Shown one piece after another: positions 9,340-19,455 of a stretch of DNA of 64,000 nt. Position numbers and translations under genes: made by a program. Numbering within the stretch: the first letter of the stretch is position 1; each line of letters begins with the position of its first letter. Under the pieces are notes generated by a model. That model was not told the origin of the DNA. It worked only from the letters and a program-made list of their open reading frames with translations, and searched no databases. The DNA is from Lucinisca nassula (Eukaryota; Mollusca; Bivalvia; Lucinida; Lucinidae), in NCBI GenBank assembly GCA_963580285.1, contig OY757010.1:220987234-221051233 (forward strand), written 5' to 3'.

Positions 9340-11895
9340 TCCATGCGGACTCTGTATCTGAAATATTAGGCCTTTTATGATGTGGAGGGGTGGGACATGG
9401 ACCCAACAGAGCCCAGTTTGGTATCACTAAATGTGTCTTATCATAAGGAACAATAATACATGTATACAGTCGCACTTCGATGGCTCGAACCCCTTTGGGA
9501 CCATGAAATTTTATTCGAGACAGCGGTAGTTCGAGCCACTGAAGGTCACTGCCAAAAGGCATAACGAGATACTTTTGAACATATTTCGATGTTAGATAAT
9601 GAAAATGTTTGCTGTGTGTACTCATTAGAATCGCCTCACCGAGTCGATTCTAATGAGTACACACAGCACACATTTGCCAGATAAAAGACTGAAATCTCCT
9701 TAATCATCCCCCACCATTTCTTATGTTGAGGATTTCCCTAGGGGCTCAAGTACGAGTTCGACCCAGCCACGGGAAACGAGCCATCGGTGTTCGAGCCATC
9801 GAAGTTCTACTGTATATGGTTTAGGTGTGGGGATGTGTACAGTTCCTGAGATATAAGGCCTTTTAAGCTGTGGAGGGGTTGGAGCATGGCCCTGGCAGAC
9901 CCCAGGAAATCCAAGATCGTTGTCCTCGAATGTGTCTTATCATTAGGACCAAGAAAATATAGTGTTCAGGAGTGGGGATCTGAACTGTTTCTGAGATATG
10001 AGGTCCTCTTATAACGTGAAGAGGACAAGAATGGTCCCTGTGGACCACCAAGTTGGTGTGACTGAATATGTCTTATCACAAGGAACAAAACTATAAATGA
10101 TTATGAGGTGGGGATCATAATGGTGCCTGAGCTACATGGCCTTTAATGAAGAGGAGGGGTGGGCCATGGCATCGGCACATTGTCCTAGCACAAAGACACC
10201 CCAGGTTGATGTGACTGAATGAGTCTTATCATAAGGAGCACAAATATACATGCGTTAAGGGTGGGGATCTGAACAGTTTCTGAGATGGATGGCATTTTAT
10301 GAAGTGGTGTCACTGAATGCGTTTTATCATAAGAAACAAGAATATATATGGTTTGGGGTAGGGATCTGATAGGTTTCTGATATTTTACCGCCTTTTATAA
10401 AGTGGAGGAATGGGGCATGACCCCGGCACACCCTAGAAGACCCCTATGTAGGAATCACTGAATGCATCTTATCATAAGGAACAAGAATATATATGGTTAA
10501 GGTGTGGGGATCTGAACAGTTTCTGAGAATTTTGGCCTTTTATGGAGTGGAGGGGGTGGGGCATGGCCCGGGCACATCCCAGAGGACCCCCAGGTTGGTG
10601 TCACTAAATGCGTCTTATCATAAGAAACAAGAATATATATGGTTTTGGGGTGGGGATCTGAAAGGTTTCTGAGATATATCACCCTTTATGCAGTGGAGTG
10701 GGCATGGCCCCGGCGCACACCGGGAGACCCCTAGGTTGGTATCACTGGATGTGTCTTATCATCAGAAACAAGAATATATATGGTTTAGGGGTGGCCATCT
10801 GAACGGTTTCTGAGAAATTGAAGTGGGGGGATGGGACATTGCCCGGGCACATCCCAGGGGACCCCCAGGTTGGTGTCACTTAATGCGTCTTATCATAAGA
10901 AACAAGAATATATATGGTTTTGAGGTTGGGATCTGAATGGTTTCTGAGATATATCGCCTTTTATGAAGTGGAGGGTTAGGTCATGGGCCCAGCGCACCCC
11001 GGGGATCCCCTAGGTTGGTAACACTGACTCTGTGTTTTCATAAGGAACAAGACTATATATATGGTTTAGGGGTGGGGATCCGAACGGTTTCTGAGATATT
11101 GGGCATTTTAAGAAGTTAGGCGTGAGGAATGGCCCGGACACATCCCAGGGGACCACCAGGTTGACGTCTCTGAATGCGTTGTATCATAAGAAACAAGAAT
11201 GTATATGGTTTTGGGGTGGGGATCTGAATTGTTTCTGAGATATATCGTCTTTTATGAAGTGGAGGGGTGGAGCATGGCCCCGGCACACCCCGGAAGACAC
11301 CTAGTTTGGGATCACTGAAAGCGTCTTATCATAAGCAACAAGAATATATATGGTTTAGGGGCGGGGATCTGAACGGTTTCTGATATACTGGGTCTTTTAT
11401 GGAGTGGAAGGGGTGGGGCATGGCCCGGGCACATCCAAGGGGACCCCCAGGTTGGTGTCACTTAATGCTTATCATAAGAAACAAGAATATATATGGTTTT
11501 GGGGTGGGGCTCTGAAAGGTTTCTGAGATATATCGCCTTTTATGAAGTGGAGGGGAGGGGCATGGCCCTGGCGCACGCCCGGTGAACCCTAGGTTGGTAT
11601 GACTGAATGTTTCTTATCATAAGGAACATGAATATATATGGTTTAGGTGTGGGGATCGGAACGGTTTCTGAGATATTGGGCCTTTTATGAAGTGGAGGGG
11701 GTAGGGCAAGGCCCAGGCACACCCTGGGGGACCCCAGGTTGGTGTCACTGAATGCGTCTTATAAGAAAAAAGAATATATATACTTTAGGGGTGGGGATCT
11801 CAGTGGTTTCTGAGATATATGGCCTTTTATGCACTGGGTGTGTGTGGGGGGGGGAGGGGCATGGCCCCGGCACACCCTGGGGGACCCCGAGCTTG
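9340..11895 (+). repeat. 143-bp tandem array, about 15 units
   Basis: Units share CTTATCATAAGGAACAAGAA, TATATGGTTTAGGGGTGGGG, TCTGAACGGTTTCTGAGATA and GGCCTTTTATGAAGTGGAGG, then a GC-rich stretch with GGGCATGGCCC and CCCAGG. The spacing between CTTATCAT anchors is mostly 135-150 bp. The array is interrupted at 9467-9812 by a MITE. It is absent from the right arm. Confidence 0.9.
9467..9812. mobile_element. Pogo-like MITE carrying the fold-back core
   Basis: Bounded by TA (9465-9466, 9813-9814). Terminal inverted repeats are CAGTCGCACTTCGATGGCTC and the complement of GAGCCATCGAAGTTCTACTG. Its centre (9618-9670) is a palindrome, ACTCATTAGAATCGCCTCAC facing GTCGATTCTAATGAGT, i.e. a variant of the core found in elements with quite different ends. 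Confidence 0.8.
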
Positions 11896-12270
11896 GCATT
11901 AAAACACGAAAAGAAGTTCACTCAAGGAATATTTCTATAAAGTTTTGTCAAAATATCTGCAAAAGTTTGGCAGTAAATGCCATTTTTCTATTTTCCCCAT
12001 TATAAGTCCATGGAAATTCTAAGTTGCCATAGCAACCAAACTAATGAGTCGATTTTCATTAAGAACACCAATTTTCAATTCCCCAGCCCACGGATGCTAC
12101 AGATGAAATTTGGGCTGAATCTGCCCAGTGGTTTCAGAGGAGATGTCGTTTGAAAGTGTTGACGCCAGACGACGACAACGACGCAGAGCAGACGGCGCTG
12201 ACGACGACGACGCGACGGACAACTGCCTATCCTATAAGCTCCCCCGAGGCCTTCGGCTCTGGTGAGCTAA
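11896..12270 (+). repeat. Array-associated 3' end module with hairpin
   Basis: Contains GCCATAGCAACCAAACTAAT, a GACGACGACGCGACGGACAA stretch, and a terminal hairpin at 12,237-12,268 ending GGTGAGCTAAAA. Similar modules bound the other arrays at 6.2, 20.2, 22.4, 28.1 and 29.9 kb. Confidence 0.65.
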
Positions 12271-12289
12271 AAACAGACAATTTTCAGGA

Positions 12290-12470
12290 AGAGTGTTTTC
12301 ATATTTCTACTCAAAACATAGATTGTGGGGACTCGTTAGAGCGGCCTCGGCGAGGCGGTTCTAACGGCTGTTTTTGTGCAGATATAAGAAGAAAAAGTTA
12401 TACCCCTATAAATCATATATGTTCATAGGGTTCAACGGGCCATCGTTTCCATATATAAAGCAGAGTTTGC
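12290..12470. repeat. Fold-back element
   Basis: The core at 12,321-12,368 has arms ACTCGTTAGAGCGGCCTC and GAGGCGGTTCTAACG. Mirror at 41,595-41,790. Confidence 0.8.
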
Positions 12471-12621
12471 AAGGGCTATCATTGCCCTCACTTGTTAACC
12501 CATTGTATACTGGTGGACTCTTCCGTTGCTATATTTTGGACAAGTTCATTTGTCATATAAGGGGCGTCAGGCCTATTTTGTTTTCGTTTTTATTCTATTT
12601 ATGAGGAAAAAAACTGTTAGC

Positions 12622-12700
12622 AAATTGTGTAGGCCCTGATCAGACGCCGCGTTCTGTGGCGTCTGAGCTGGGCCTGTACTGTTTGTCAAGGCCCCCACCC
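12622..12700. repeat. GATCAGACGCCGC hairpin element
   Basis: CCTGATCAGACGCCGCGTTC pairs with GTGGCGTCTGAGCTGGGCC, flanked by GTAGGC and TGTTTG. Mirror at 41,310-41,377. Confidence 0.75.
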
Positions 12701-12794
12701 CCCTTAGGGGGTTCCCCGCATGCAATGCGTTATCGTGATAAAGACATTCGAAGGTTCGTTGTTTCACCTACCAAGGGAGATAGTACAGATGAAT

Positions 12795-13070
12795 GTTTGT
12801 TTGATTTGAGGTTTAACGTCCCCGTCAACACTGTATAGATCATTTTTTCGGATTTTTACCCGATATTTAGATGAAATGACATCTAAAGCCCTGTCGCCCA
12901 ATGAAACCAATAGGGTTAATAAGCACGGACGGTCCAACTCGCACTGCATTGCCTGGGCAGGCTTATATCCTCTAAGCGGTTTACCAGTACTCGTGTGCGG
13001 GTCGGTGTCAGCTCTGCGTGGAAGCATCATGCAGTCCATCCATGTCTTCAAGCTCCGATGGGCGGAGGCT
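12795..13070 (-). mobile_element. SINE, family M, full length
   Basis: The complement of the tail (GATTTGAGGTTTAACGTCCC at 12,801) through to the head complement (CTTCAAGCTCCGATGGGCGG) near 13,068. Mirror on + at 40,921-41,212. Present in both arms, so it predates their separation. Confidence 0.82.
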
Positions 13071-13104
13071 ATTTATTCAGACAAAAATGATGTTTAAAGG
13101 GCAA

Positions 13105-13250
13105 TACATATTTCTTTAGTTGCTAAATAATAGATTATGGGCTCTCTTAAAGTTAAAGGACCGCTTGAAGTAAGCGGTTCAAACGAGCACCTACAATTTA
13201 TGTTTGGTCTTCAAATAGAAAAGTAATAAAAATATCTGGGATACGAAAGA
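13105..13250. repeat. Fold-back element, short
   Basis: The core has changed to GGACCGCTT facing AAGCGGTTCAAACGAGCACC, with TAATAGATTATGG and CAATTTATG flanks. Mirror at 40,770-40,870. Confidence 0.7.
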
Positions 13251-13299
13251 CGCCATTCTTACACACGGGTGGTTACATTCTCCTACTCACACATACCGC

Positions 13300-13735
13300 T
13301 TTCAAATTTATATCTTTATCTAGGGGACGACACAAAGTTACCCACGCGGGCTGACAATGTTACAACATTATAGAGGCCCCCGCCTATCGGGGCTTGAAGA
13401 AATATATTCATCTTTCTACCAATCCTCGGTGTTCGAAAATGTAGGATAAGTACGTGCAAAACTATTTCGATTACACAATTTGTCGTTCTGTTACGACAGG
13501 ACCAGGAAGTATGGCCACTTGGTTACGAGGGACGTGCTATATAAGCCAAAACTGTTTGATCAACTGTACATCTGTCACTAAAGACACGGATTGTCTCAAC
13601 TCACGTGAGTATCTGTTCTTCTTTTCTAAAGAAATTTTTAATTTGATCTTTTTATAAAGGATCATGCTAAATTGAAAATGTACAAGTGACCCTTAAAATG
13701 CAACTCACAGCGAGTCTGGTTTTGGTTACTTTAAA
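13300..13735. other. Shared non-coding segment with SINE scraps
   Basis: Includes a family K tail remnant (GGGGACGACACAAAGTTACC, 13,323-13,342) and a family M head fragment (GGCCCCCGCCTATCGGGGCT, about 13,374-13,393). The rest mirrors 40,300-40,720. No gene is evident. Confidence 0.55.
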
Positions 13736-13737
13736 TG

Positions 13738-13815
13738 CAAACAGTGTGGATCTAGATCGAAATGCACTTCTATGAGCAGTCTGAGCAGGGTTCAAACTGT
13801 TTACATGTATGTATA
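13738..13815. repeat. GATCAGA-type hairpin element
   Basis: GCAAACAGTGTGGATCTAGA pairs loosely with CAGGGTTCAAACTGTTTAC. Mirror at 40,175-40,255. Confidence 0.6.
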
Positions 13816-14107
13816 AAGTATGTTTGAAGCGTTTGCAAGACGATGCAGTAGCCATTATTAACAGACAACATTTTAGATGCATTTTTCCTTGTGGATAAGG
13901 GTGAAAAAATGACTTCCAGCTACAGCAAACTTCAATGACACAAACACCGTGGTATCAAAAAACTCTTGTTCAAGACCGGGATAGTCCGAGCCACTGCCTG
14001 TTGACTATAGCGCAATGGTGATGCATGCAATCTATCGAATTATTCCCTATCTTCTATGGGGACTGTTGGGTGAGACGAAGATTCGTCACTGGAGCGTCCA
14101 ACACTTA

Positions 14108-14313
14108 CAGTAAAATTCCGCTATTAAGACCACCTAAAACTAAAGCTTAATCTGATTTTAAAAGCTTATTGAGAAGGTTTCAGTTATTCTTTGTTTGCGT
14201 GTTCTACATCCAGTGTCTCCTAATAAGAGACCACCTTTGGGACTGTTCAAAAGTGGTCTTTAAGACCACTTTTGAAAAGTCCCAAAGGTGGTCTTAATAA
14301 AGGAATTTTGCTG
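14108..14313. mobile_element. Pogo/Tigger-like MITE
   Basis: 206 bp between TA duplications (14,106-14,107; 14,314-14,315). Terminal repeats are CAGTAAAATTCCGCTATTAA and the complement of TTAATAAAGGAATTTTGCTG. An inner palindrome is built from AAGTGGTCTT and AAGACCACTT. No coding capacity. Mirror at 39,686-39,873. Confidence 0.85.
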
Positions 14314-14324
14314 TATTGACTTAC

Positions 14325-14540
14325 TGTTGGACAATGTCTTATGTCCTTGTAGCAGGCAGGGTAGAGGGGGTGTTGTTATTTTTTTCTGTTTCTAAAGTTC
14401 CATTTATCTCCTCTTTCTCCCTTCCCTCTTTCATGTCTTCTTCTATCTCTTACATCTCTTTTCTCCCTTTCTCTGGTAGACGACACAAAATGACCCACAA
14501 GGGTTGACAAGTTGTTAAACCCCAAACAATCAGTCAATCC
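14325..14540 (+). mobile_element. SINE with LINE-like tail, family K
   Basis: A pyrimidine-rich body (CCCTTTCTCTGG) ends in ACACAAAATGACCCACAAGG, GTTGACAAGTTGTTAAACCC and CAAACAATCA. That tail resembles the 3' end of the LINE at 59.65 kb (TGACCCACAAAGAGGGTTGA then CGCGTCGTTAAACACAAA on its sense strand). Mirror at 39,468-39,680. Confidence 0.65.
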
Positions 14541-14763
14541 TATCTCCTATTAAATGACATTTTAGTGTGCTTACAAATATGAACTTGCCTTGATACTTTA
14601 AAAATAATTTTAAACTGCTATGTGCCCTTTTGTCATGTTTTAAAAATATTTCAAATGACATGGTTCATAATTTACCATGTCCAGGCGAAGATGCTCTGAT
14701 TGAACGAAAATGCGAACGCGCAGGATCATCGGCACCTTTATGCACATTTTCAGAGAAGAAAGT

Positions 14764-14828
14764 TGTTTATTATTATTATTATTATTATTATTAATATTAT
14801 TATTATTATTTTATTATTATTATTTTTT
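14764..14828. repeat. (TTA)n microsatellite
   Basis: About 20 TTA/ATT units ending in T8. The matching tract in the right arm (39,195-39,230) is much shorter. Confidence 0.9.
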
Positions 14829-14883
14829 TTCTCTGTGCCTAGTTTAAACCTTGTCCTGCTGAGCCTGGATATGTCTTTTCTTT

Positions 14884-14938
14884 CAAACAATGAAGCTCCA
14901 GATCAACGATCTGATCAGGATCTTCATTGTTATTCAGC
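14884..14938. repeat. GATCAGA-type hairpin element
   Basis: AACAATGAAGCTCCAGATCA pairs with TGATCAGGATCTTCATTGTT. The mirror at 39,088-39,142 is a cleaner hairpin. Confidence 0.7.
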
Positions 14939-15120
14939 TCATGAATTTGTTGCAATAACTGGCATCAGGTAACCTGAATGGTTGATAATCAGTAGCGGGT
15001 GTGGCATATCTAAATATTCAGCAGGACAAGGGTTAATTCATTTTTCCTTTTCTCCATGATTCTCTCTTTCGCCTCCTCTACAAAGTATTATCTCTTCAAT
15101 CGCCTTTCTTCCATTCTCAA

Positions 15121-15362
15121 CATCACGAAAACACGCCTATATAATTTAGACCCCCTTGAACCCCACTTTTATATAGTAAAACAGGGTTTACGGGGTATAC
15201 CTTATTTTTTTATTTCTGCTCTAAAATAAAGATCGTGGGAACTCGTTAGAACCGCCTCGATGAGGCGGTTCTAACGAGTGCCCACAATCTCTATTTGGAG
15301 CAAAGTAAGAAAAATATCACAATTTTTCATCATAAAATTTTCATTTTTTCGGCGATAAAGGT
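15121..15362. repeat. Fold-back element, right end lost
   Basis: Starts CATCACGAAAACACGCCTAT. It has a perfect 18-nt core arm (ACTCGTTAGAACCGCCTC, 15,241-15,258) and the complementary arm ending at 15,279. It stops after TTCGGCGATAAAGGTGG without the final GTGTTTTCG. Mirror at 38,624-38,904. Confidence 0.85.
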
Positions 15363-15763
15363 GGTCGTTACTTAATGACCAACGACCGTCCCTTAAGCCC
15401 TAGTGGTTATTTTGTCATGTCATTTCATCTCAATGTGGGGTAAACACCAGGATCGGCTCCAAAATGGCTGAAATAGTAGGACGTAAAACCTCAACACAAA
15501 CAAACACAACAAAAATGATCCACGAGGGTTGAGGTTTTGGTGAACTCCAACGCAGTCTTTCAGCCTTGTAAATATGCATGAAGAAATTTTCGGCCAAGGG
15601 ACTTTCAAAAGGGGCACAGCGAACACTTGGAACAGACGGCATGAATGCGCAGGCATGCTAAAATGAGTCTTCACTGTCCGAAGTTGGTCGAAGACCCGTG
15701 TTCACCTAGATTAGCCCATATTGAGGTGGTTTACAGTCTCAAAAGATAGTTTGCGGACAGTCA

Positions 15764-15851
15764 TATAGGAGGATCCAGCGATATCCTGAAGAGTTAGTTC
15801 TAGACATCGCTAGAACTAACTTTCCTCAGGAGACTGCTAGATCCTCCTATA
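15764..15851. repeat. Palindrome upstream of gene copy A
   Basis: An 88-bp inverted repeat whose ends are TATAGGAGGATCCAGC and GCTAGATCCTCCTATA and whose centre is GAGTTAGTTCTAGA facing TCTAGAACTAACTC-like sequence. It lies about 60-150 bp before the TATA-like site and is kept upstream of copy B at 38,134-38,221. It could be a MITE or a regulatory structure. Confidence 0.75.
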
Positions 15852-15913
15852 AACTGTTTGGAGCTGAAAAAGAAGAGAAATATTGTGTAGACATTGTCAA
15901 GCCCACTCCTCCT

Positions 15914-15918
15914 CTATA
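15914..15918 (+). promoter_or_regulatory. TATA-like box of gene copy A
   Basis: CTCTATAAGAT lies 92-96 bp before the ATG, so transcription would start near 15,945. The same motif precedes copy B at the matching distance. A possible 3' splice site (TTCCTTCCAG at 15,992-16,001) precedes the ATG, but no conserved donor lies between it and the predicted start. Confidence 0.45.
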
Positions 15919-16009
15919 AGATATGCTATACAAGGTTAGCTATTCACATCATCGCACTTAACTGAACGAAATCATATACATATATATAATTTTCCTTCCA
16001 GTTCCAAAA

Positions 16010-18593
16010 ATGAAGGCCGCTGTCGTAGGAATGATTGCACTTTTCTGTATGGTTGGGATGGCTCTCGGTAACTTGAGTTATGGTTATGCTCCGAGTGCAG
16101 GTGGATACGGCTCCGGTAAGTACCATTGACATAACATTAACAGCCGAACGGACATTTGTTCTAGACGGGGTGTGCTGAAGTCACTATAGTTTAACGGCAG
16201 AGTGATATCCCAGGATAGGTGGTGTTTGTGGGGTTGGGGCTCAAGTCACTGTAGGTTAATGGCAGAGTTCTAGACCAGGACAGGGGGGAATTCAAGCCAT
16301 TGAAGGTTAATGGCAGAGTGCTAGACCAGTACCAGGGGAGCTCAAGTCATTGGTAGGGGGTGGGGGGGGGGTGAGCTCAAGCCACTGTAGGTTAATGGCA
16401 GAGTTCTTGACCAGCAAGCATAATGATTATAATTGTTAGACACCTTTCGATTTTCAAGAAAAAGTACATGTATGATGTATTTGAATCAAAGTAGAAGTAA
16501 AACAAAGATCAGGAATTGATACAATTAACTTACTCCACCCATAAAAGACACCAAAGGGAAAGAAATTCAAACATTAAGCGACCAGACCATAATGGAAACC
16601 TAAACAAAGGAAGGCCATAAGGACAGTTACTTTCCCACAAAATGGCCATATGGCCATCCAAAATTAAAAGACACAAGTGATACACACAGTAAGTAACAAA
16701 CAACAACATAAATAAATCGCCACAGAAGAGCCGCCTTGGAACGGTCAGTGGAAGATTTCCACTGGGGAAGTCTATCGTGTTAACAAGCCAATGTAATGAA
16801 CTACGTTTTATAACAAAAAGATGGGGTTCACCAGAGTTAACTTTACTGCCCTTTCTTCCGCTAAAAATCATAGTTTTGGAGTACACGTAAGAACCCCCTA
16901 AATGAGGCGGATCTATTGATTACTCTAAAACTATTTTATTAACATTTATGATAAACGCGATGATTTTGATTTTGAGATTGTAAATTTTCCTTTCTTGCAT
17001 AGTGATGTTCCTCGTGCGGCATCCAATGGCGATTATATTTCGCAATTAATTCGATTTGCCAGAGTGTCTAGCCAGGTAACTGACTTAAACGTTCGTAACA
17101 ATTTGTTAACTGTTAAACTTCTTAATCAGTGTTATCGGTAACATAAACTACGCAAAGCCTTTTCCAAATTTTATAGACGTCATTCCAATTTCATTTCAAA
17201 ATTCAGAATCTCTTCTGCAGCAATTTTATGGTATATAAATATATATAATATAGAAACATATTTTTGCATCCTTTTAGGATCCGGCGCCACGATAGAGAAT
17301 TTTGTTTGGTGTTTTGCCATATATCTCCTATTATAATTTAGAAACATATATAAATGCAATGACTTCAGCACCCAGTTTCGTAAAATCAGTCTTCGATATA
17401 AAAAGATAGGATGCAACATAAACGTTATACGACAAACTGCATGCATGGAAGTTAACCCAATCACGGTTGATATCATTGCTCCCCTCTTTAAATGCACGCC
17501 GGTGAACAAGGCCTCAAATTCTATGAAGGTTTCAGCTAAAAGGCTTACTGAGAATAAGAGTATCTAATTTTATGTAATGTTGGTTGTTGCCTGATGCTCT
17601 GTCCCTGGTCGGGCCCATCGTAGTCTAACTGTTGGTCTTCTTTTGCACCAGCATTTCAGTGGTTTCTTGCTGTCGAGTCCTCACCAATGTTGGATCTCTG
17701 CGTTTGATTGATTTTTGTGTTCACGGAGATGTTGCACTGATGAGTTAGAAGGCCTTCATGCGAACTGAGCAAATTATTTGTCTAAATCGCGAAGGAAATA
17801 AGGGCGAGGATTGTGGCCGCGTGGAGTCGGTTTGGGACCCCCACCCCCAGTGGAATTCGTTTCACTCACAGTTACACGGCGGTTCTTCTGTCGTGGTTCA
17901 TTTTTGTAATGGCTTGTCTTTGGGTGTGTGTATGGCTTACGTTATTTTGCTTTGGATAGCCAATTGGCCATTTTTTGGGAAAGTAACTGTCATTTTGGCT
18001 TTCCACAAGTTTTGTTTCCATAGGGGTCTAGTTGTCTCATGTTTGTGTTTCGTTCCCATGGTGTCTCTGATGGGAGCTGTGGGGTAATTGTATCCATTCC
18101 TGACCATTGCTTTCACTTCTATTTTTAATTTGTTTTCAAAACAGATAAGAACAAAATATCATAAATCTTTTTTCTTTATCTCACATTGGCGGCTTAAAGT
18201 GATTATTACACCATGTCCACAATTCCGTGTATTGAACACCCCTGTAAAACCCACCTTAGAAACTGGGGTTTACAAGGGTATACATTATTTTGCATTTTTT
18301 GCACAAAACTTTGGTTGTGGGTACTCGTTAGATCCGCCTCAATGAGGCGGGTCTAACGAGTACTCGTAACATTGTTTGGAGTATAAAAACATGTAAATAA
18401 AAATTGTTCATCTGAGAAGGGGATATTAAATAATCCACTATGTCACGTGGATGTGCGTAATGACATGTACATTATATACTATGTTTCAGGAAGTTTGTTG
18501 TGGATTCTAGGACTGCTATTTATCTTCTCTTTGCTCTTGGGTAATAACAATAAACAGGGTCACACAGTCGTCATGCATAACTCAACGGACTAA
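16010..18593 (+). CDS. Small secreted/membrane Gly-Tyr protein, copy A
   Basis: Spliced gene: coding exon 1 at 16010-16115, donor GTAAGT, 2.37-kb intron, acceptor TTTCAG, coding exon 2 at 18490-18593. Exon 2 continues 9 nt to a second GTAAGT donor at 18,603, and a 3'UTR exon starts at 19,456 after TATTTCAG. The product is 69 residues. Residues 1-20 are a signal peptide (MKAAVVGMIALFCMVGMALG) with a likely cut before Asn21. Residues 21-37 are Gly/Tyr/Ser-rich (NLSYGYAPSAGGYGSGS). Residues 38-53 are strongly hydrophobic (LLWILGLLFIFSLLLG). The tail is polar with one Asn-Ser-Thr sequon near the end. The family is not recognised. Small Gly/Tyr-rich secreted proteins with hydrophobic cores are common in mollusc secretory tissue, so that is only a guess. 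The model is supported by identical splice sites and exon 2 sequence in copy B. Confidence 0.65.
16165..16420 (+). repeat. Minisatellite in intron 1
   Basis: Four to five units of about 55-65 bp built on CTCAAGTCACTGTAGGTTAA and TGGCAGAGTTCTAGACCAGG. The right arm has about two units (37,700-37,830), so copy number changed after the arms separated. Confidence 0.8.
16487..16763 (-). mobile_element. Left-only inserted copy of a retroelement 3' segment
   Basis: This stretch is the inverse of 17,830-18,150, sharing TTACTTTCCCACAAAATGGC and AGAAGAGCCGCC. The right arm joins GAATCAA directly to AGTCTATTG at this point (near 37,630-37,650), so it is an insertion private to the left arm. Confidence 0.7.
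16855..16935. repeat. Fold-back core, degenerate
   Basis: ACACGTAAGAACCCCCTAAA followed by TGAGGCGGATCTATTGATTA. The right-arm copy at 37,475-37,560 is nearer to consensus. Confidence 0.7.
16945..17560 (+). pseudogene. Retroelement polyprotein remnant
   Basis: In intron 1. The + strand encodes YDKRDDFDFEIVNFPFLH, SNGDYISQLIRFARVSSQ and HKLRKAFSKFYRRHSNFISKF across stops. After a frame change it encodes GYNINVIRQTACMEVNPITV. These phrases resemble a conserved segment downstream of reverse transcriptase in retroelements widespread in bivalves and cnidarians. I cannot name the clade. Mirror at 36,890-37,450 on -. Confidence 0.6.
17750..18150 (+). repeat. Retroelement 3' segment in intron 1
   Basis: Contains ATTTGTCTAAATCGCGAAGG, TTTGTTTCCATAGG and ATTCCTGACCATTGCTTTCA. 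It probably belongs to the same element as the polyprotein remnant just upstream, and it has an inverted extra copy at 16,487-16,763. Mirror at 36,290-36,660. The open frames inside it are not supported as genes. Confidence 0.55.
18205..18400. repeat. Fold-back element in intron 1
   Basis: Core ACTCGTTAGATCCGCCTCAA facing TGAGGCGGGTCTAACGAGTA at 18,323-18,362. In the mirror copy (36,030-36,210) about half the core has been lost. Confidence 0.8.
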
Positions 18594-18949
18594 ATATCAA
18601 TGGTAAGTGCGATCTCCGGGGTTTATATATTTTTTTTATCTTCCGAAATGTATCCTGCCCATGAATATTAAAATGCAAACAATGAAGTTGCCAAATATAT
18701 TTGCTCTGCTGTTTAACAATTGGAAGTCTGAAATATTTAAATGGGACAAACCGTGATCATTCTCTGGAGATACGAAGTTGCGTGTTGTGATATTTGCCCG
18801 GTAAAGTTTAATACTTTGTGTATGTCAGTCGTCACCAATAAGAAATGTAGTTTTCTGAGCTTGAAATCAATGCGCATCGCAGTTTATCACAATTTGTTGT
18901 ACATCTGATCATTTCCGTGATGATCCTAAGTATAGGGCAAGGTAGGCCA

Positions 18950-19012
18950 CAGCAAAGTGCAGACCCAGAAAGAGCAGTCTGATGAGGGTCTACTCTGTTT
19001 GCCCTTTCGTTT
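18950..19012. repeat. GATCAGA-type hairpin in intron 2
   Basis: GCAAAGTGCAGACCCAGAAA faces TCTGATGAGGGTCTACTCTG then TTTGCCC. Mirror at 31,140-31,196. Confidence 0.6.
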
Positions 19013-19455
19013 GCACATTTTGGGCTCCTTGTAGGATCATGAAACAAAATTGTTAAAATTTCAGGACAATTACAGGGATACCACAAGGTGTCCGAATTTG
19101 ATGTATTTTACATTAACCTAAGAATCCTCGTTGTGAAGCTGGTTAACCTTGATTACATGTTCATGTAATGAATGTCTTTGTAAATCACACTCCACATCGA
19201 CAAAAGTGCTGTTTACAAGATTTTATATTAGTCACACAGTATGCTTTGACACATTGATTGTAACCGGTAAATTTTTAGAACCGCCTTACTGCCAAGAACA
19301 CAAATTGAATGTGGTACTTGCTAGGTGTATCATGGAACAACCAAATACCCTCATTTTAAAGTATATAAAAGAAACTTCACAAACATATTGGACAATAATG
19401 ACATGTATGCAAATATATTTTACTATGATAAAGATCTTCTTTCTTTCTATTTCAG

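Larger units (their letters stand above)
3907..12270. mobile_element. 8.4-kb block present only in the left arm
   Basis: In the right arm the flanking sequences are adjacent: left about 3,900 and about 12,266 both map to about 41,800-41,815. The block's right end is a hairpin (12,237-12,268) closing with GGTGAGCT and then CTAA, reminiscent of Helitron 3' ends. The left end has no matching terminus. It contains a 5.3-kb fold-back element, several tandem arrays, SINEs and hairpins, and no long ORF. It is probably a composite of nested elements or arrays. Insertion in the left arm or deletion from the right would both explain it. Confidence 0.6.

Noticed and set aside
9254..9625. 123-codon frame on the minus strand
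   Set aside because: It crosses the hairpin array, a 143-bp repeat unit and a MITE terminus, so it is a chance frame over repeats.
12150..12428. 92-codon frame on +
   Set aside because: It spans the GACGAC-rich array end, a terminal hairpin and a fold-back core. No homology recognised.
14700..14972. 90-codon frame with poly-Ile run
   Set aside because: The hydrophobic run is the (TTA)n microsatellite, and the mirror copy keeps no such frame.
15992..16001. Possible 5'UTR intron acceptor before the gene A start codon
   Set aside because: The only nearby donor-like site (AAGGTTAGC at about 15,932) is lost in copy B, so an unspliced leader from the TATA-like site is simpler.
17180..17509. 109-codon frame on - and its mirror at 36,898-37,236 on +
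   Set aside because: Antisense to the recognisable retroelement remnant, whose conserved peptide blocks lie on the other strand.
17758..18087. 109-codon frame on +, with related frames at 16,530-16,886 (-) and 36,377-36,595 (-)
   Set aside because: All are translations of the same dispersed retroelement 3' segment. They differ in frame between copies and are interrupted, so they are not genes.
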